Of a stretch of DNA of 6,542 nucleotides, positions 1 through 5,654 are shown piece after piece. Below the pieces are notes generated by a model. It saw only the letters and a program-made list of their open reading frames with translations. It was not told the origin of the DNA and made no database searches. The position numbers and the translations under genes were made by a program. The stretch is from positions 1-6,542 of the forward strand of contig CAMZLA010000065.1 of NCBI GenBank assembly GCA_947311665.1, read 5' to 3'. The DNA comes from an uncultured Candidatus Altimarinota bacterium. GTDB taxonomy: Bacteria > Patescibacteriota > Gracilibacteria > CAIRYL01. How positions within the stretch are numbered: position 1 is the first letter of the stretch; each line of letters starts with the position of its first letter.

Positions 1-49
1 CGACAAAAAGATTATGAGTCTTCTGCTCTAACCCCTGAGCTACAGGCCC
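1..49 (-). tRNA. tRNA with anticodon CAU (elongator Met or Ile2), 3' part outside window
   Basis: The minus strand reads as the 5' part of a tRNA. A 7-nt 5' acceptor strand (positions 49-43) is followed by U8-A9, a GCTC/GAGC D-stem with an AGGGGTTA loop, and a 5-bp anticodon stem (one G-U pair) closing the 7-nt loop CTCATAA. The anticodon CAU is at 16-14 and a 5-nt variable loop follows. The T arm and 3' acceptor strand lie beyond position 1. It lacks the GC-rich anticodon stem of an initiator, so it is elongator tRNA-Met or the tRNA-Ile whose C34 is lysidinylated to read AUA. The GACTCATAATC core looks closer to Ile2, but the missing half prevents a decision. It lies downstream of rplI on the same strand, separated by the hairpin at 56-119. 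Confidence 0.85.
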
Positions 50-55
50 GAAAAG

Positions 56-119
56 TTCAATTATGAACTGTAATAATATTATCTCAAAAAAATAATATTA
101 TTCACAGCCCATAATTGAA
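56..119 (-). terminator. Long imperfect hairpin between rplI and the CAU tRNA; terminator or processing element
   Basis: Positions 56-65 pair with 110-119 (10 bp), 68-71 with 104-107 (4 bp) and 72-82 with 92-102 (11 bp). Position 103 is the only bulge and 83-91 is a 9-nt loop. The juxtaposed bases 66-67 and 108-109 are A/C mismatches in a plus-strand RNA but become two G-U pairs in the minus-strand RNA. The stem is therefore almost continuous (27 pairs) only in the transcript that carries rplI and the tRNA. In that direction it is followed by C, then UUUU, then the tRNA 5' end, so the U-run is short for an intrinsic terminator. It begins 22 nt after the rplI stop codon. A role in ending or protecting the rplI mRNA, or in separating mRNA from tRNA, is inference. 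Confidence 0.55.
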
Positions 120-141
120 AAAAATTTTAATTTCTTAGAAA

Positions 142-591
142 TTATTTAGCTGCTTCTACACGAACAGTAAGTGCTGCATGAAATTCTGGAGAAAATACAA
201 TTTCTACTCGATTATCACCAAGATCTTTAATGTTTTTAGAAATCTGGATTTGATCTTCAGAAATTTCAACATCGAGATCTTTATTTACTCGTTCTGCAAT
301 ATCTTTTTCTGTTATAGAACCAAAAAGGTGTCCTTTTTCAGATGCTTTAGCAGAAAATAACAATGTCTTTCCTCCCAATTTTGCAACAGCAGCTTTTGCC
401 CATTCAATAAATTCTGTTGAATCTTTTTCTGCAGTTGGAACAAAATTTTCTGCTTTTACCTCCTCTGCTACAGTAGGAATTTTAGCAAGTTTTGCAGGAA
501 TAAGGTTATTTACAGCAAACCCTCTTGGAATATCTACTGTTTGTCCTGCAGTTCCTAAACCTCGAACATTTTTTAATAAAAGTACTATCAT
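142..591 (-). CDS. rplI: Ribosomal protein bL9
   Basis: This 149-residue protein matches bL9 in length and layout. bL9 binds 23S rRNA in the large subunit near the L1 stalk base, with an elongated shape reaching toward the neighbouring ribosome. The N-terminal rRNA-binding domain is residues 1-50 (MIVLLLKNVRGLGTAGQ, then VDIPRGFAVNNLIPAKLA, the counterpart of the family's GYARNFLIP motif). An Ala/Lys/Glu-rich linker helix spans about 50-75. The C-terminal domain (about 76-149) contains KGHLFGSIT, the family's LFGSVT signature. The ATG at 591-589 is canonical; no Shine-Dalgarno precedes it. The start overlaps the end of the upstream binding-protein gene by 7 nt (TATGATAG on the minus strand), so translational coupling is plausible. 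The usual neighbours (rpsF, ssb, rpsR) are absent. From memory, bL9 is missing in several CPR groups, so its presence is mildly informative. Stop is TAA. Confidence 0.95.
   Translation of the reverse strand: MIVLLLKNVRGLGTAGQTVDIPRGFAVNNLIPAKLAKIPTVAEEVKAENFVPTAEKDSTEFIEWAKAAVAKLGGKTLLFSAKASEKGHLFGSITEKDIAERVNKDLDVEISEDQIQISKNIKDLGDNRVEIVFSPEFHAALTVRVEAAK
585..591 (-). other. Stop/start overlap TATGATAG joining the binding-protein gene to rplI
   Basis: Seen directly on the minus strand: the binding-protein frame reads TCG CTA TGA TAG, while rplI starts at the ATG embedded in it. Under the standard code the upstream gene would end at TGA 588-590, a 4-nt ATGA overlap. If TGA is glycine it gains one residue and stops at TAG 585-587, a 7-nt overlap. 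With no ribosome-binding site before rplI, re-initiation by the terminating ribosome is a reasonable inference. Confidence 0.75.
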
Positions 592-2711
592 AGCGAAAAA
601 GTAATAAAAGAAATAAAGTTATTTGTAAACCATCTTGGAAAATCTATCCATGATATATCGTCTGTAAATGATTCTGTTTTGAGAATATATGCATTGTCTA
701 TATGAGAAAATCGGTCTTTATGAAATGCAATAAATCGAATTCCTAGATTTTCTATATGAGCATCATAATAATATAAATATCGAGGAGAAAAAAGAAATAT
801 TGCTGGAATATCCGATTTAAAAACTTCTCGCAATTCTTGCAATTTTTTATCTCGAACATCTTGCACATGAGAACTTCGAATTTCTTCGATGAGAATGCTG
901 GCTTTTGGATTTTGATAATCCGATAGATTATCTTTTCCTACCTGACTCTCATGAAAAAACTCATAGATATCAAGATTATATCCTAAATTTTGACCATATA
1001 AAAGAATATCATATTCTCGGTGCTGAACTGTATATAAAAAATCTTGTAAATTCAAGGTTTTTATTTCAAGTTCAACCCCTATTTTCCCAAAATCATTCTG
1101 TAAATATTCGGCAACATCTCTATAGTAATACGGATTTTCTGCTGTTACAAGAGTTAATTTCAATTTATTTCCATCTTTATCTTCTCTTATTTCAAATTTT
1201 GCTTTTTCTTCAGCATTTTCATCAGCAGGAAGAGGCTCTAAATAGAAAGATAATGCATCTTCTTCAATTAATTCATCAGAAAACCCTATAAATTCTATAT
1301 GAATTTCATGAGTCTCATTTTGAAACTTTTCATCGAAAGGAATAGTAAATTTCCAATTTCTTGCAAGTTTTGGCTTTGCTTCATCTATTTTCAAGTTTCC
1401 ATCTATATAAACTTTTACTTTCCCTACTTTTAATGGATATTTCCCTTCAATAAGAAACCCTTCATCGGAATAATCACTTCTTTTCCCTTCTCAAACATTG
1501 TTTTCTGTTGGAACAGTAATCCATTTTTTATCACTATTTTTAGGAACAAAAGTTTTTGGTTTTGCACTTGGTAAGAAAAAACCAGCATCTTTCAACGAGC
1601 CTTTTGCTTTATTTAAATCAAATTCATATAACCAATCTTCTTTATCTGTTTCCAACAATGGAGTATCTATCCGAACAGCAGAAATAATTCCATCTTTCTC
1701 TTCATTATCATCTTTTATAAGAGCATCTTTATTTGTTGCAAGCTGTAAAGCTAATCGTATTTTTTTCCCTTTTTCTCCATCAAATATTGTTTTTTTCATA
1801 TTAAAAAACAATGCTGAATATTGAGGAAGAGAAAATTGTTTTTCTTTTAGATGATCTGAAAATGAAAAATTCTTTTTATATATTTCTGAAAAAGGTCTAA
1901 TTCCCGATAAATTTTTAGAATCGAGAGAAAGAGTCTCTTTTGATGGATAGAAATAAAAATCTACCGCATCGAGAAAAGGAGAAAATTGAGAAGATTTATT
2001 AAAAGCAGTAAGATGAAGTTTGAATATAGATCTCCGAACTTCTTCAATTCCAACATATTTAAAAGGACCATTCCCAATTGGATTTTGAGAAAAATCGGAA
2101 TATTCCATTTCTGCAACGGGAATATCTTTCAATATGTGCTTTGGTAAAAGCCCTATTGTAAAGTTTGTAAGAAAAAATTTATATGGATATGCAATAGTAA
2201 ATGAAACTTCTGAATCGCTAATTTTTTCTATTTTTACTTCTTTAAAAGCTCTTTTCAATGACTCATTTGAAAAATCATCACTTTTAATAACATCTTCAAA
2301 AGTAAAGATAATATCATCAACCGTAACATCTACACCGTCATGCCATCGAACGCCTTCTTTTAAAGTAAAAATATATGTTTTTTTATCTTTAGAAAGAGTA
2401 TGAACAGCAATATTATCTTTCAATTTTCCTTCTGTTGAATCAAATTTCATCAATCCTGCAAAAAGAAGAGATGAAATATCTGCTTCTGGTGTTTTATCTC
2501 TTTTTCCATAAACAAAAACAGGATTTAATATAAGAGAAGAAGGATCTCCTACAACTCCTTCTTTATATATTCCTCCTTTTTCTGGTACTGAGATACTGTT
2601 CTGATGAAAAAAAGATAAGTAAAGAGATATAATCGAAAATAAAAAAAGAACTCCCAATAACATTAGAAGTATTTTTTCAAACCGAGAAAAGAAAATTGAT
2701 TTTTTTCTCAT
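585..2711 (-). CDS. Membrane-anchored oligopeptide-type solute-binding protein (SBP_bac_5 family) with inserted Ig-like domain, containing in-frame TGA
   Basis: Read with TGA as glycine this is one frame of 708 residues. The standard code would break it into pieces ending at 1491 and beginning near 1394. Residues 14-35 form a hydrophobic N-terminal anchor after MRKKS; no lipobox Cys is visible, so it is probably a membrane-tethered extracellular protein. The first lobe of the SBP_bac_5 (OppA/DppA) fold spans about 44-390, with GGIYKEGVVGDPSS, DISSLLFAGLMKFD, FTLKEGVRWHDGVDVTVDDI and NPIGNGPFKYVG as family landmarks. Residues about 405-495 look like a beta-rich Ig-like insertion (FLIEGKYP, KVKVYIDGNLKI, NWKFTIPF). 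The remainder from about 515 returns to the family's C-terminal lobe (LTLVTAENPYYYRDVAEYL, VELEIKTLNLQDFLY, YDILLYGQNLGY). The family captures peptides or other solutes for ABC import, but no permease or ATPase gene is in the window, so the ligand is unknown. The start is ATG without a Shine-Dalgarno, 52 nt after secG. Confidence 0.85.
1491..1493 (-). other. In-frame UGA read as sense, probably glycine (genetic code 25)
   Basis: Codon 407 of the binding-protein gene is TGA. The context is VPTENNV-TGA-EGKRSDYSDEGF. The same frame stays open for 301 more codons down to the paired TGA TAG at 588-585, and those codons encode the rest of the same family. No alternative start with an initiation signal lies just after it; the first possible one is a TTG at 1394-1392, 32 codons later and inside the Ig-like strands. 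Tryptophan is spelled TGG throughout, so a TGA=Trp code is less likely. In Gracilibacteria and Absconditabacteria UGA is known to be glycine. A turn before EGKRSDYSDEG would accept glycine well. Confidence 0.8.
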
Positions 2712-2763
2712 AGCAATATAAGTAATTATTTTCTATAGCAACTTTTATTTTCTTACAAAAATC

Positions 2764-2982
2764 TTAAACAAAATGATATAAAAATGCAACTCCTGCAAAT
2801 AAAACTGCAAGAATTATAGTAATAATATGAAGGACTTTTTCTCCTCCTCTTTTTGTTGAAAGAGTAGCAGAATCTTCTCCGGCCATAGATCCCATTCCAG
2901 AACTCGATTTTGGTTGCAAGATAATTACAATTGCTAAAAGAACTGCAAGAACAAGTTCAACCCAAAGTAGAATATCTTTCAT
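2764..2982 (-). CDS. secG: Preprotein translocase subunit SecG
   Basis: The 72-residue protein has SecG architecture. One transmembrane helix at about 3-22 (ILLWVELVLAVLLAIVIILQ) is followed by a loop rich in Gly, Ser and Met (PKSSSGMGSMAGEDSATLST). KRGGEKVL then leads into a second helix at about 50-70. SecG is the small membrane partner of SecYE that assists SecA-driven export. The loop fits the family's LLQ-x-GKG-x-G pattern, with PKSSSG in place of the more usual basic/Gly segment. The ATG at 2982-2980 was chosen over an in-frame TTG at 3000 because MKDILLWV gives the normal short cytoplasmic or periplasmic lead before helix 1. No Shine-Dalgarno is visible. It starts 36 nt after the 3' end of tRNA-Leu, so mRNA and tRNAs are probably on one primary transcript. 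Stop is TAA. Confidence 0.92.
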   Translation of the reverse strand: MKDILLWVELVLAVLLAIVIILQPKSSSGMGSMAGEDSATLSTKRGGEKVLHIITIILAVLFAGVAFLYHFV

Positions 2983-3018
2983 AATAAATCTGGAAAACAA
3001 AATAATAATTTTTTTTAA

Positions 3019-3103
3019 TGGTGCTCAGAGAGAGACTCGAACTCTCATGCCTCGCGGCACCGGTTTCTAAGACCGGCGTGTCTACCAATTTCACCATCTG
3101 AGC
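3019..3103 (-). tRNA. tRNA-Leu (anticodon UAG), CCA encoded
   Basis: The minus strand gives a complete class II tRNA. A 7-bp acceptor stem pairs GCTCAGA (3103-3097) with TCTGAGC (3029-3023). The anticodon stem CCGGT/ACCGG closes loop CTTAGAA with anticodon UAG at 3069-3067. The long variable arm (3059-3047) has stem TGCC/GGCA and loop GCGA. The T arm is GAGAG/CTCTC with loop TTCGAGT; discriminator A and a genomically encoded CCA (3021-3019) follow. The long variable arm and A73 fit leucine. It reads CUN codons. Nine nucleotides separate it from tRNA-Phe upstream, and secG follows 36 nt downstream. Confidence 0.97.
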
Positions 3104-3112
3104 AAAAAAAGA

Positions 3113-3187
3113 TGGTGGCCCGAGACAGATTTGAACTGTCGACACGAGGATTTTCAATCCTCTGCTCTACCCCTGAGCTATCGGGCC
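3113..3187 (-). tRNA. tRNA-Phe (anticodon GAA), CCA encoded
   Basis: This is a complete 75-nt tRNA on the minus strand. The acceptor stem GGCCCGA (3187-3181) pairs with TCGGGCC (3123-3117). U8-A9 is followed by D-stem GCTC/GAGC, anticodon stem GAGGA/TCCTC and loop TTGAAAA with anticodon GAA at 3155-3153. The variable loop is GTGTC, the T arm GACAG/CTGTC with loop TTCAAAT, then discriminator A and encoded CCA (3115-3113). Only nine A-rich bases lie between it and tRNA-Leu, so the two are almost certainly processed from one transcript. Confidence 0.97.
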
Positions 3188-3205
3188 ATTTCTTTTTGCC
3201 AAAAG

Positions 3206-3235
3206 AGTGTACAAAAAGAAGAGAGAAGAATGCAA
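3206..3235 (-). promoter_or_regulatory. Candidate sigma-70-type promoter for the tRNA-Phe/tRNA-Leu/secG unit
   Basis: On the minus strand TTGCAT (3235-3230) is followed after 18 nt by TACACT (3211-3206). Transcription would start around 3199, about a dozen bases before tRNA-Phe. Matches to consensus are modest (3/6 and 4/6), and in AT-rich DNA such pairs arise easily. The position, between the Grx-DsbD stop and the first tRNA, is what makes it credible. Confidence 0.3.
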
Positions 3236-3267
3236 CTGTTTTTTGTTTTTTTAAAAAAACTTTTTTA

Positions 3268-4473
3268 TTATCCACCAAAAATCATCCATGCCCCTATCAA
3301 TATCATCATTACTCCTCCAAAAATATTTGTTGCTTTTGCATATTTCTGAGTAACTCCCAATTTTTCAATTGAATATAATGCAATCCCAAAAATAATAACA
3401 TCATCGAGCATATATGCTGCCATATATGTTGTTAATAATCCTATTTTATGAGAAATATCTCCGGAAATAGAATTTAAAATATTTGTAAAAACTTGTGGAT
3501 ATCCTGCACTACATGCAAATTCTATAATATTTACAGAAAGTGCCAATAACAATATTCCTCCAAATGCAGCCCAAGAAACTGGTGAATTTGCTATTTTAGA
3601 AATTTTTTCAGAAATACTTCTCTGCTGTTCCAAATTTGTTACTTGACATGTTCCATCAGTGAAAAACCCTTCATAGATAAAAAATATTCCCGCTCCCAAT
3701 GCTAAAATTCCAACTGCAATATTCAAATATAAACTATATTCTGCTGAAAATAATCCGAAAAAATTCCACCATAGAACAAGAATTAATGCATACATTATCG
3801 TTTCTGCTATTAAAAAAGTTCCTGCTACAAAAATCATTTTTGTTCTATCCCCTACTTGCATCAATGCTATAATAAACATTATGAGTACCCACATAGCACA
3901 TGGATTAAAACCATCGAGGAACCCTAAAATAAAACTTGAACTATATCGAAGCCATGAACTTTCTGTATGAATTTCAACTTCACCATAGAATGGAATCGTA
4001 AATTTCGGATTTTCTGGAAGCAAACATTCTGTAGAATCTTCTGTACAAATAGGAGCTTTCACTCCATATATTCCTATTTTTTCATCATTTTTTAAGGCTT
4101 CATCAAAACTATATTGAATATTTGATTTTTCATAATATTCAATTATTTTTTCTCCAAAAGAATTATCACTATACCCAGCAAAAAGAGTGTCTCCTGCAAG
4201 AGTAAGAGGAGGTCCCATTACATTAAATTTTTCTGTAACCGATGAATAAAATTCTAAATTTTCTGAGATTTCCAATGTCTCAAATGGAATATTATTTTTT
4301 GTTAAAAATACTTTTTCATCGGCACAATGCTGACATGTTTCTCGTACAAAAATCTGAATAGCCATTTTATTTTTTTCATCAGACTGAGTTTCCAGATTTC
4401 CTTCTGCAAAAGACAGTGAAAAAAAAGAAAAAAATACTCCAACCGATGCTAAAAATAAAAAAAGATTTTTCAT
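3268..4473 (-). CDS. Secreted glutaredoxin-like domain fused to a DsbD/CcdA-type membrane electron carrier
   Basis: From the ATG at 4473 the protein has 401 residues. Residues 1-23 are a signal peptide (MKNLFLFLASVGVFF...SFA). Residues about 37-115 form a glutaredoxin/thioredoxin-like domain with FVRETCQHC (C47, C50) and a cis-Pro-type segment GPPLTLAGDTLFAGYSD. A linker with another Cys pair (C143, C150) precedes a polytopic membrane region (about 176-400) of roughly six helices. Its helix 1 carries GFNPCAMW (C192) and a later helix carries EFACSAGYP (C321), the equivalents of the two redox cysteines of CcdA and the DsbD core. By family knowledge such proteins pass reducing power from cytoplasmic thioredoxin to outside thiols; here the outside acceptor would be the protein's own Grx domain (inference). 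In-frame ATGs at 4509 and 4530 would add 12 or 19 residues; 4473 gives the cleanest signal peptide. No Shine-Dalgarno is seen. Stop is TAA; the tRNA unit follows. Confidence 0.85.
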   Translation of the reverse strand: MKNLFLFLASVGVFFSFFSLSFAEGNLETQSDEKNKMAIQIFVRETCQHCADEKVFLTKNNIPFETLEISENLEFYSSVTEKFNVMGPPLTLAGDTLFAGYSDNSFGEKIIEYYEKSNIQYSFDEALKNDEKIGIYGVKAPICTEDSTECLLPENPKFTIPFYGEVEIHTESSWLRYSSSFILGFLDGFNPCAMWVLIMFIIALMQVGDRTKMIFVAGTFLIAETIMYALILVLWWNFFGLFSAEYSLYLNIAVGILALGAGIFFIYEGFFTDGTCQVTNLEQQRSISEKISKIANSPVSWAAFGGILLLALSVNIIEFACSAGYPQVFTNILNSISGDISHKIGLLTTYMAAYMLDDVIIFGIALYSIEKLGVTQKYAKATNIFGGVMMILIGAWMIFGG

Positions 4474-4572
4474 TTTTTTAAAAAAAACAATATTCCAAAC
4501 ACTATTCATATATAAATGTAAAAAAGTCATGATACTTTCTCATGAAAATGAAAAGAGAAAAAGAAGATACTG

Positions 4573-4601
4573 TTGATTAATAGAACTAAACAATGTAAAA
4601 T
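4573..4601 (+). promoter_or_regulatory. Candidate sigma-70-type promoter for the dehydrogenase gene
   Basis: TTGATT (4573-4578) and TAAAAT (4596-4601) are separated by exactly 17 nt, with 4/6 and 5/6 consensus matches. Initiation near 4608 would give a leader of about 24 nt before the ATG at 4632. It lies in the 158-nt divergent gap between the Grx-DsbD gene and this gene. No equally good pair was found for the opposite direction. Confidence 0.5.
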
Positions 4602-4631
4602 AATCTGATAAAAAATATAAATGTACTACTT

Positions 4632-5594
4632 ATGAAAATATTATTTTGTGAAGTTGACAATGAAGATAGGAAAAAAATCCAAACAGTTTTTCCAAATTCT
4701 ATTATTGAAGAAAAAATTATTACTCCAGAAACAATTCATCAGAAAAAAAAAGAATATGCTGATATTGAAATTTTATGCCCATTTATTTATTCACAAATAA
4801 ATAAAAAAATAATAGATGCACTACCAAAACTCAAGCTTATTATTACAAGATCTGTTGGATATAATCATATCGATTTAGAATATGCGAAGAAAAAAAATAT
4901 AACAATTTGCAATGTCCCAGATTATGGAAGTCATGTTATAGCAGAGCATGTTTTTGCTCTTCTTCTTTCAACAATTAGAAAAGTACAACAAGGAGACCAA
5001 CAAACAGAAAATAATAATTTTGATTTTCATGGATTGCGAGGAATGGCTTTAAAATGTAAAAAAATTGGGATTATTGGAACAGGGAAAATTGGGAAAAATG
5101 TTGCAAGAATTGCTTCTATGGGATTTTTAATGGATGTTCTCGCATATGACAAATATCCTGATGAAGAAGCGGCACTATCTTCTCATTTTTCATATGTCGA
5201 CTCTGTTGAAGAAATATGGAAACAATGTGATATTATATCTCTTCATGTTCCTGCATTTCCAGACACTATTCATATGGTAAACAAAAAATCAATTTCCCTC
5301 ATGAAAAAAGGAGTTGTTCTCATTAACACGGCAAGAGGAAAACTTATAAAAACATCAGATTTAATTGATGGAATTGAAAGTGGGAAAATTTCATATGCCG
5401 CTCTTGATGTTTTAGAGCATGAAAAAAATATTAAAAAAAATGCAAAACTATTGCAACTTCCACAGGTTGTTGTTACTCCACACATTGCGTTTTATGCTGA
5501 TGATAGTATGAACAAAATGTATGAAGAGGCAATGAAGACAATTAAACGATTTGAAAAAGGAGAAAAATTGCCACATAAAGTGAAAGAAGTATAG
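4632..5594 (+). CDS. D-isomer-specific 2-hydroxyacid dehydrogenase, D-lactate dehydrogenase type
   Basis: The 320-residue protein has the family's normal length. It reduces a 2-oxoacid to the D-2-hydroxyacid with NAD(P)H in the cytoplasm. The substrate-domain landmark TRSVGYNHIDLEYAKKKNI lies at 72-90 and EHVFALLL at 105-112. The Rossmann motif GTGKIG is at 149-154, and D173 at the end of the second strand (AYDKYP) favours NAD over NADP. The catalytic set is present: R235 in NTARG, E264 in ALDVLEHE and H284 in TPHIAF. The segment after E264 (KNIKKN) lacks the Pro common in phosphoglycerate dehydrogenases. There is no ACT domain, which argues against SerA. The TRSVGYNHID stretch most resembles D-lactate dehydrogenases; glyoxylate or hydroxypyruvate reductase remains possible. 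ATG start after an AT-rich leader without Shine-Dalgarno; stop TAG. The fumarase gene follows 60 nt downstream on the same strand. Confidence 0.9.
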   Translation: MKILFCEVDNEDRKKIQTVFPNSIIEEKIITPETIHQKKKEYADIEILCPFIYSQINKKIIDALPKLKLIITRSVGYNHIDLEYAKKKNITICNVPDYGSHVIAEHVFALLLSTIRKVQQGDQQTENNNFDFHGLRGMALKCKKIGIIGTGKIGKNVARIASMGFLMDVLAYDKYPDEEAALSSHFSYVDSVEEIWKQCDIISLHVPAFPDTIHMVNKKSISLMKKGVVLINTARGKLIKTSDLIDGIESGKISYAALDVLEHEKNIKKNAKLLQLPQVVVTPHIAFYADDSMNKMYEEAMKTIKRFEKGEKLPHKVKEV

Positions 5595-5607
5595 AAAAAC
5601 TATAAAT

Positions 5608-5635
5608 GGTAACATTTTTTTGTTATTATTTTTTT
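5608..5635 (+). terminator. Weak hairpin plus T-run between dehydrogenase and fumarase genes
   Basis: GGTAACA (5608-5614) can pair with TGTTATT (5621-5627) around a six-T loop, giving five Watson-Crick and two G-U pairs. An A and seven Ts follow (5629-5635). The layout is that of an intrinsic terminator, but the stem is AT-rich and weak, so partial or no termination is likely and the downstream fumarase may still be co-transcribed. Confidence 0.3.
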
Positions 5636-5654
5636 AGTTTTTTACTTATTCCCA

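Noticed and set aside
905..1291. 128-residue open frame on the plus strand, antisense to the binding protein
   Set aside because: It is a shadow of the AT-rich coding strand, with low-complexity Leu/His/Phe content and no recognisable domain. The same applies to the plus frames at 178-360, 1498-1824 and 2134-2403.
588..1394. Reading the second half of the binding-protein frame as a separate 268-residue gene
   Set aside because: Its only start is a TTG inside a beta-rich domain, it has no signal peptide or initiation signal, and it is the in-frame continuation of the upstream protein through a single TGA.
1491..1493. UGA as selenocysteine or tryptophan
   Set aside because: Solute-binding proteins of this family are not selenoproteins and no obvious SECIS-like stem was noticed just after the codon; tryptophan uses TGG throughout and a Trp in this polar turn is less likely than Gly.
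585..2711. Pseudogene by nonsense mutation
   Set aside because: There is no frameshift or other lesion, both halves keep coding character, and the gene end shows TGA followed by TAG as expected if TGA is sense.
2712..2740. TTGCTA-16-TATATT as promoter for the binding-protein gene
   Set aside because: Initiation would fall at or inside the start codon; read-through from secG explains expression as well.
3245..3260. Perfect 16-bp palindrome of G, seven T, seven A, C after the Grx-DsbD stop codon, considered as terminator
   Set aside because: It has no loop and no GC, and on the minus strand it is followed by A-rich DNA and not a U-run. The T-run is on the plus-strand side, where no gene ends.
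2957..3372. Several short open frames on both strands over the tRNA pair
   Set aside because: They translate tRNA sequence (for example GEIGRHAGL and RDRFELSTRGF strings that arise from tRNA genes) and are not proteins.
4474..4600. N-terminal extension of the Grx-DsbD gene upstream of 4530 when TGA is read as Gly
   Set aside because: With TGA (4540-4542) as sense the frame stays open further into the divergent promoter region, but the residues are low-complexity and the signal peptide begins naturally at 4473.
5568..5595. TTGCCA-16-TATAGA as promoter for the fumarase gene
   Set aside because: The -10 match is poor, the spacing short and the -35 lies inside the dehydrogenase gene; chance occurrence is likely in this base composition.
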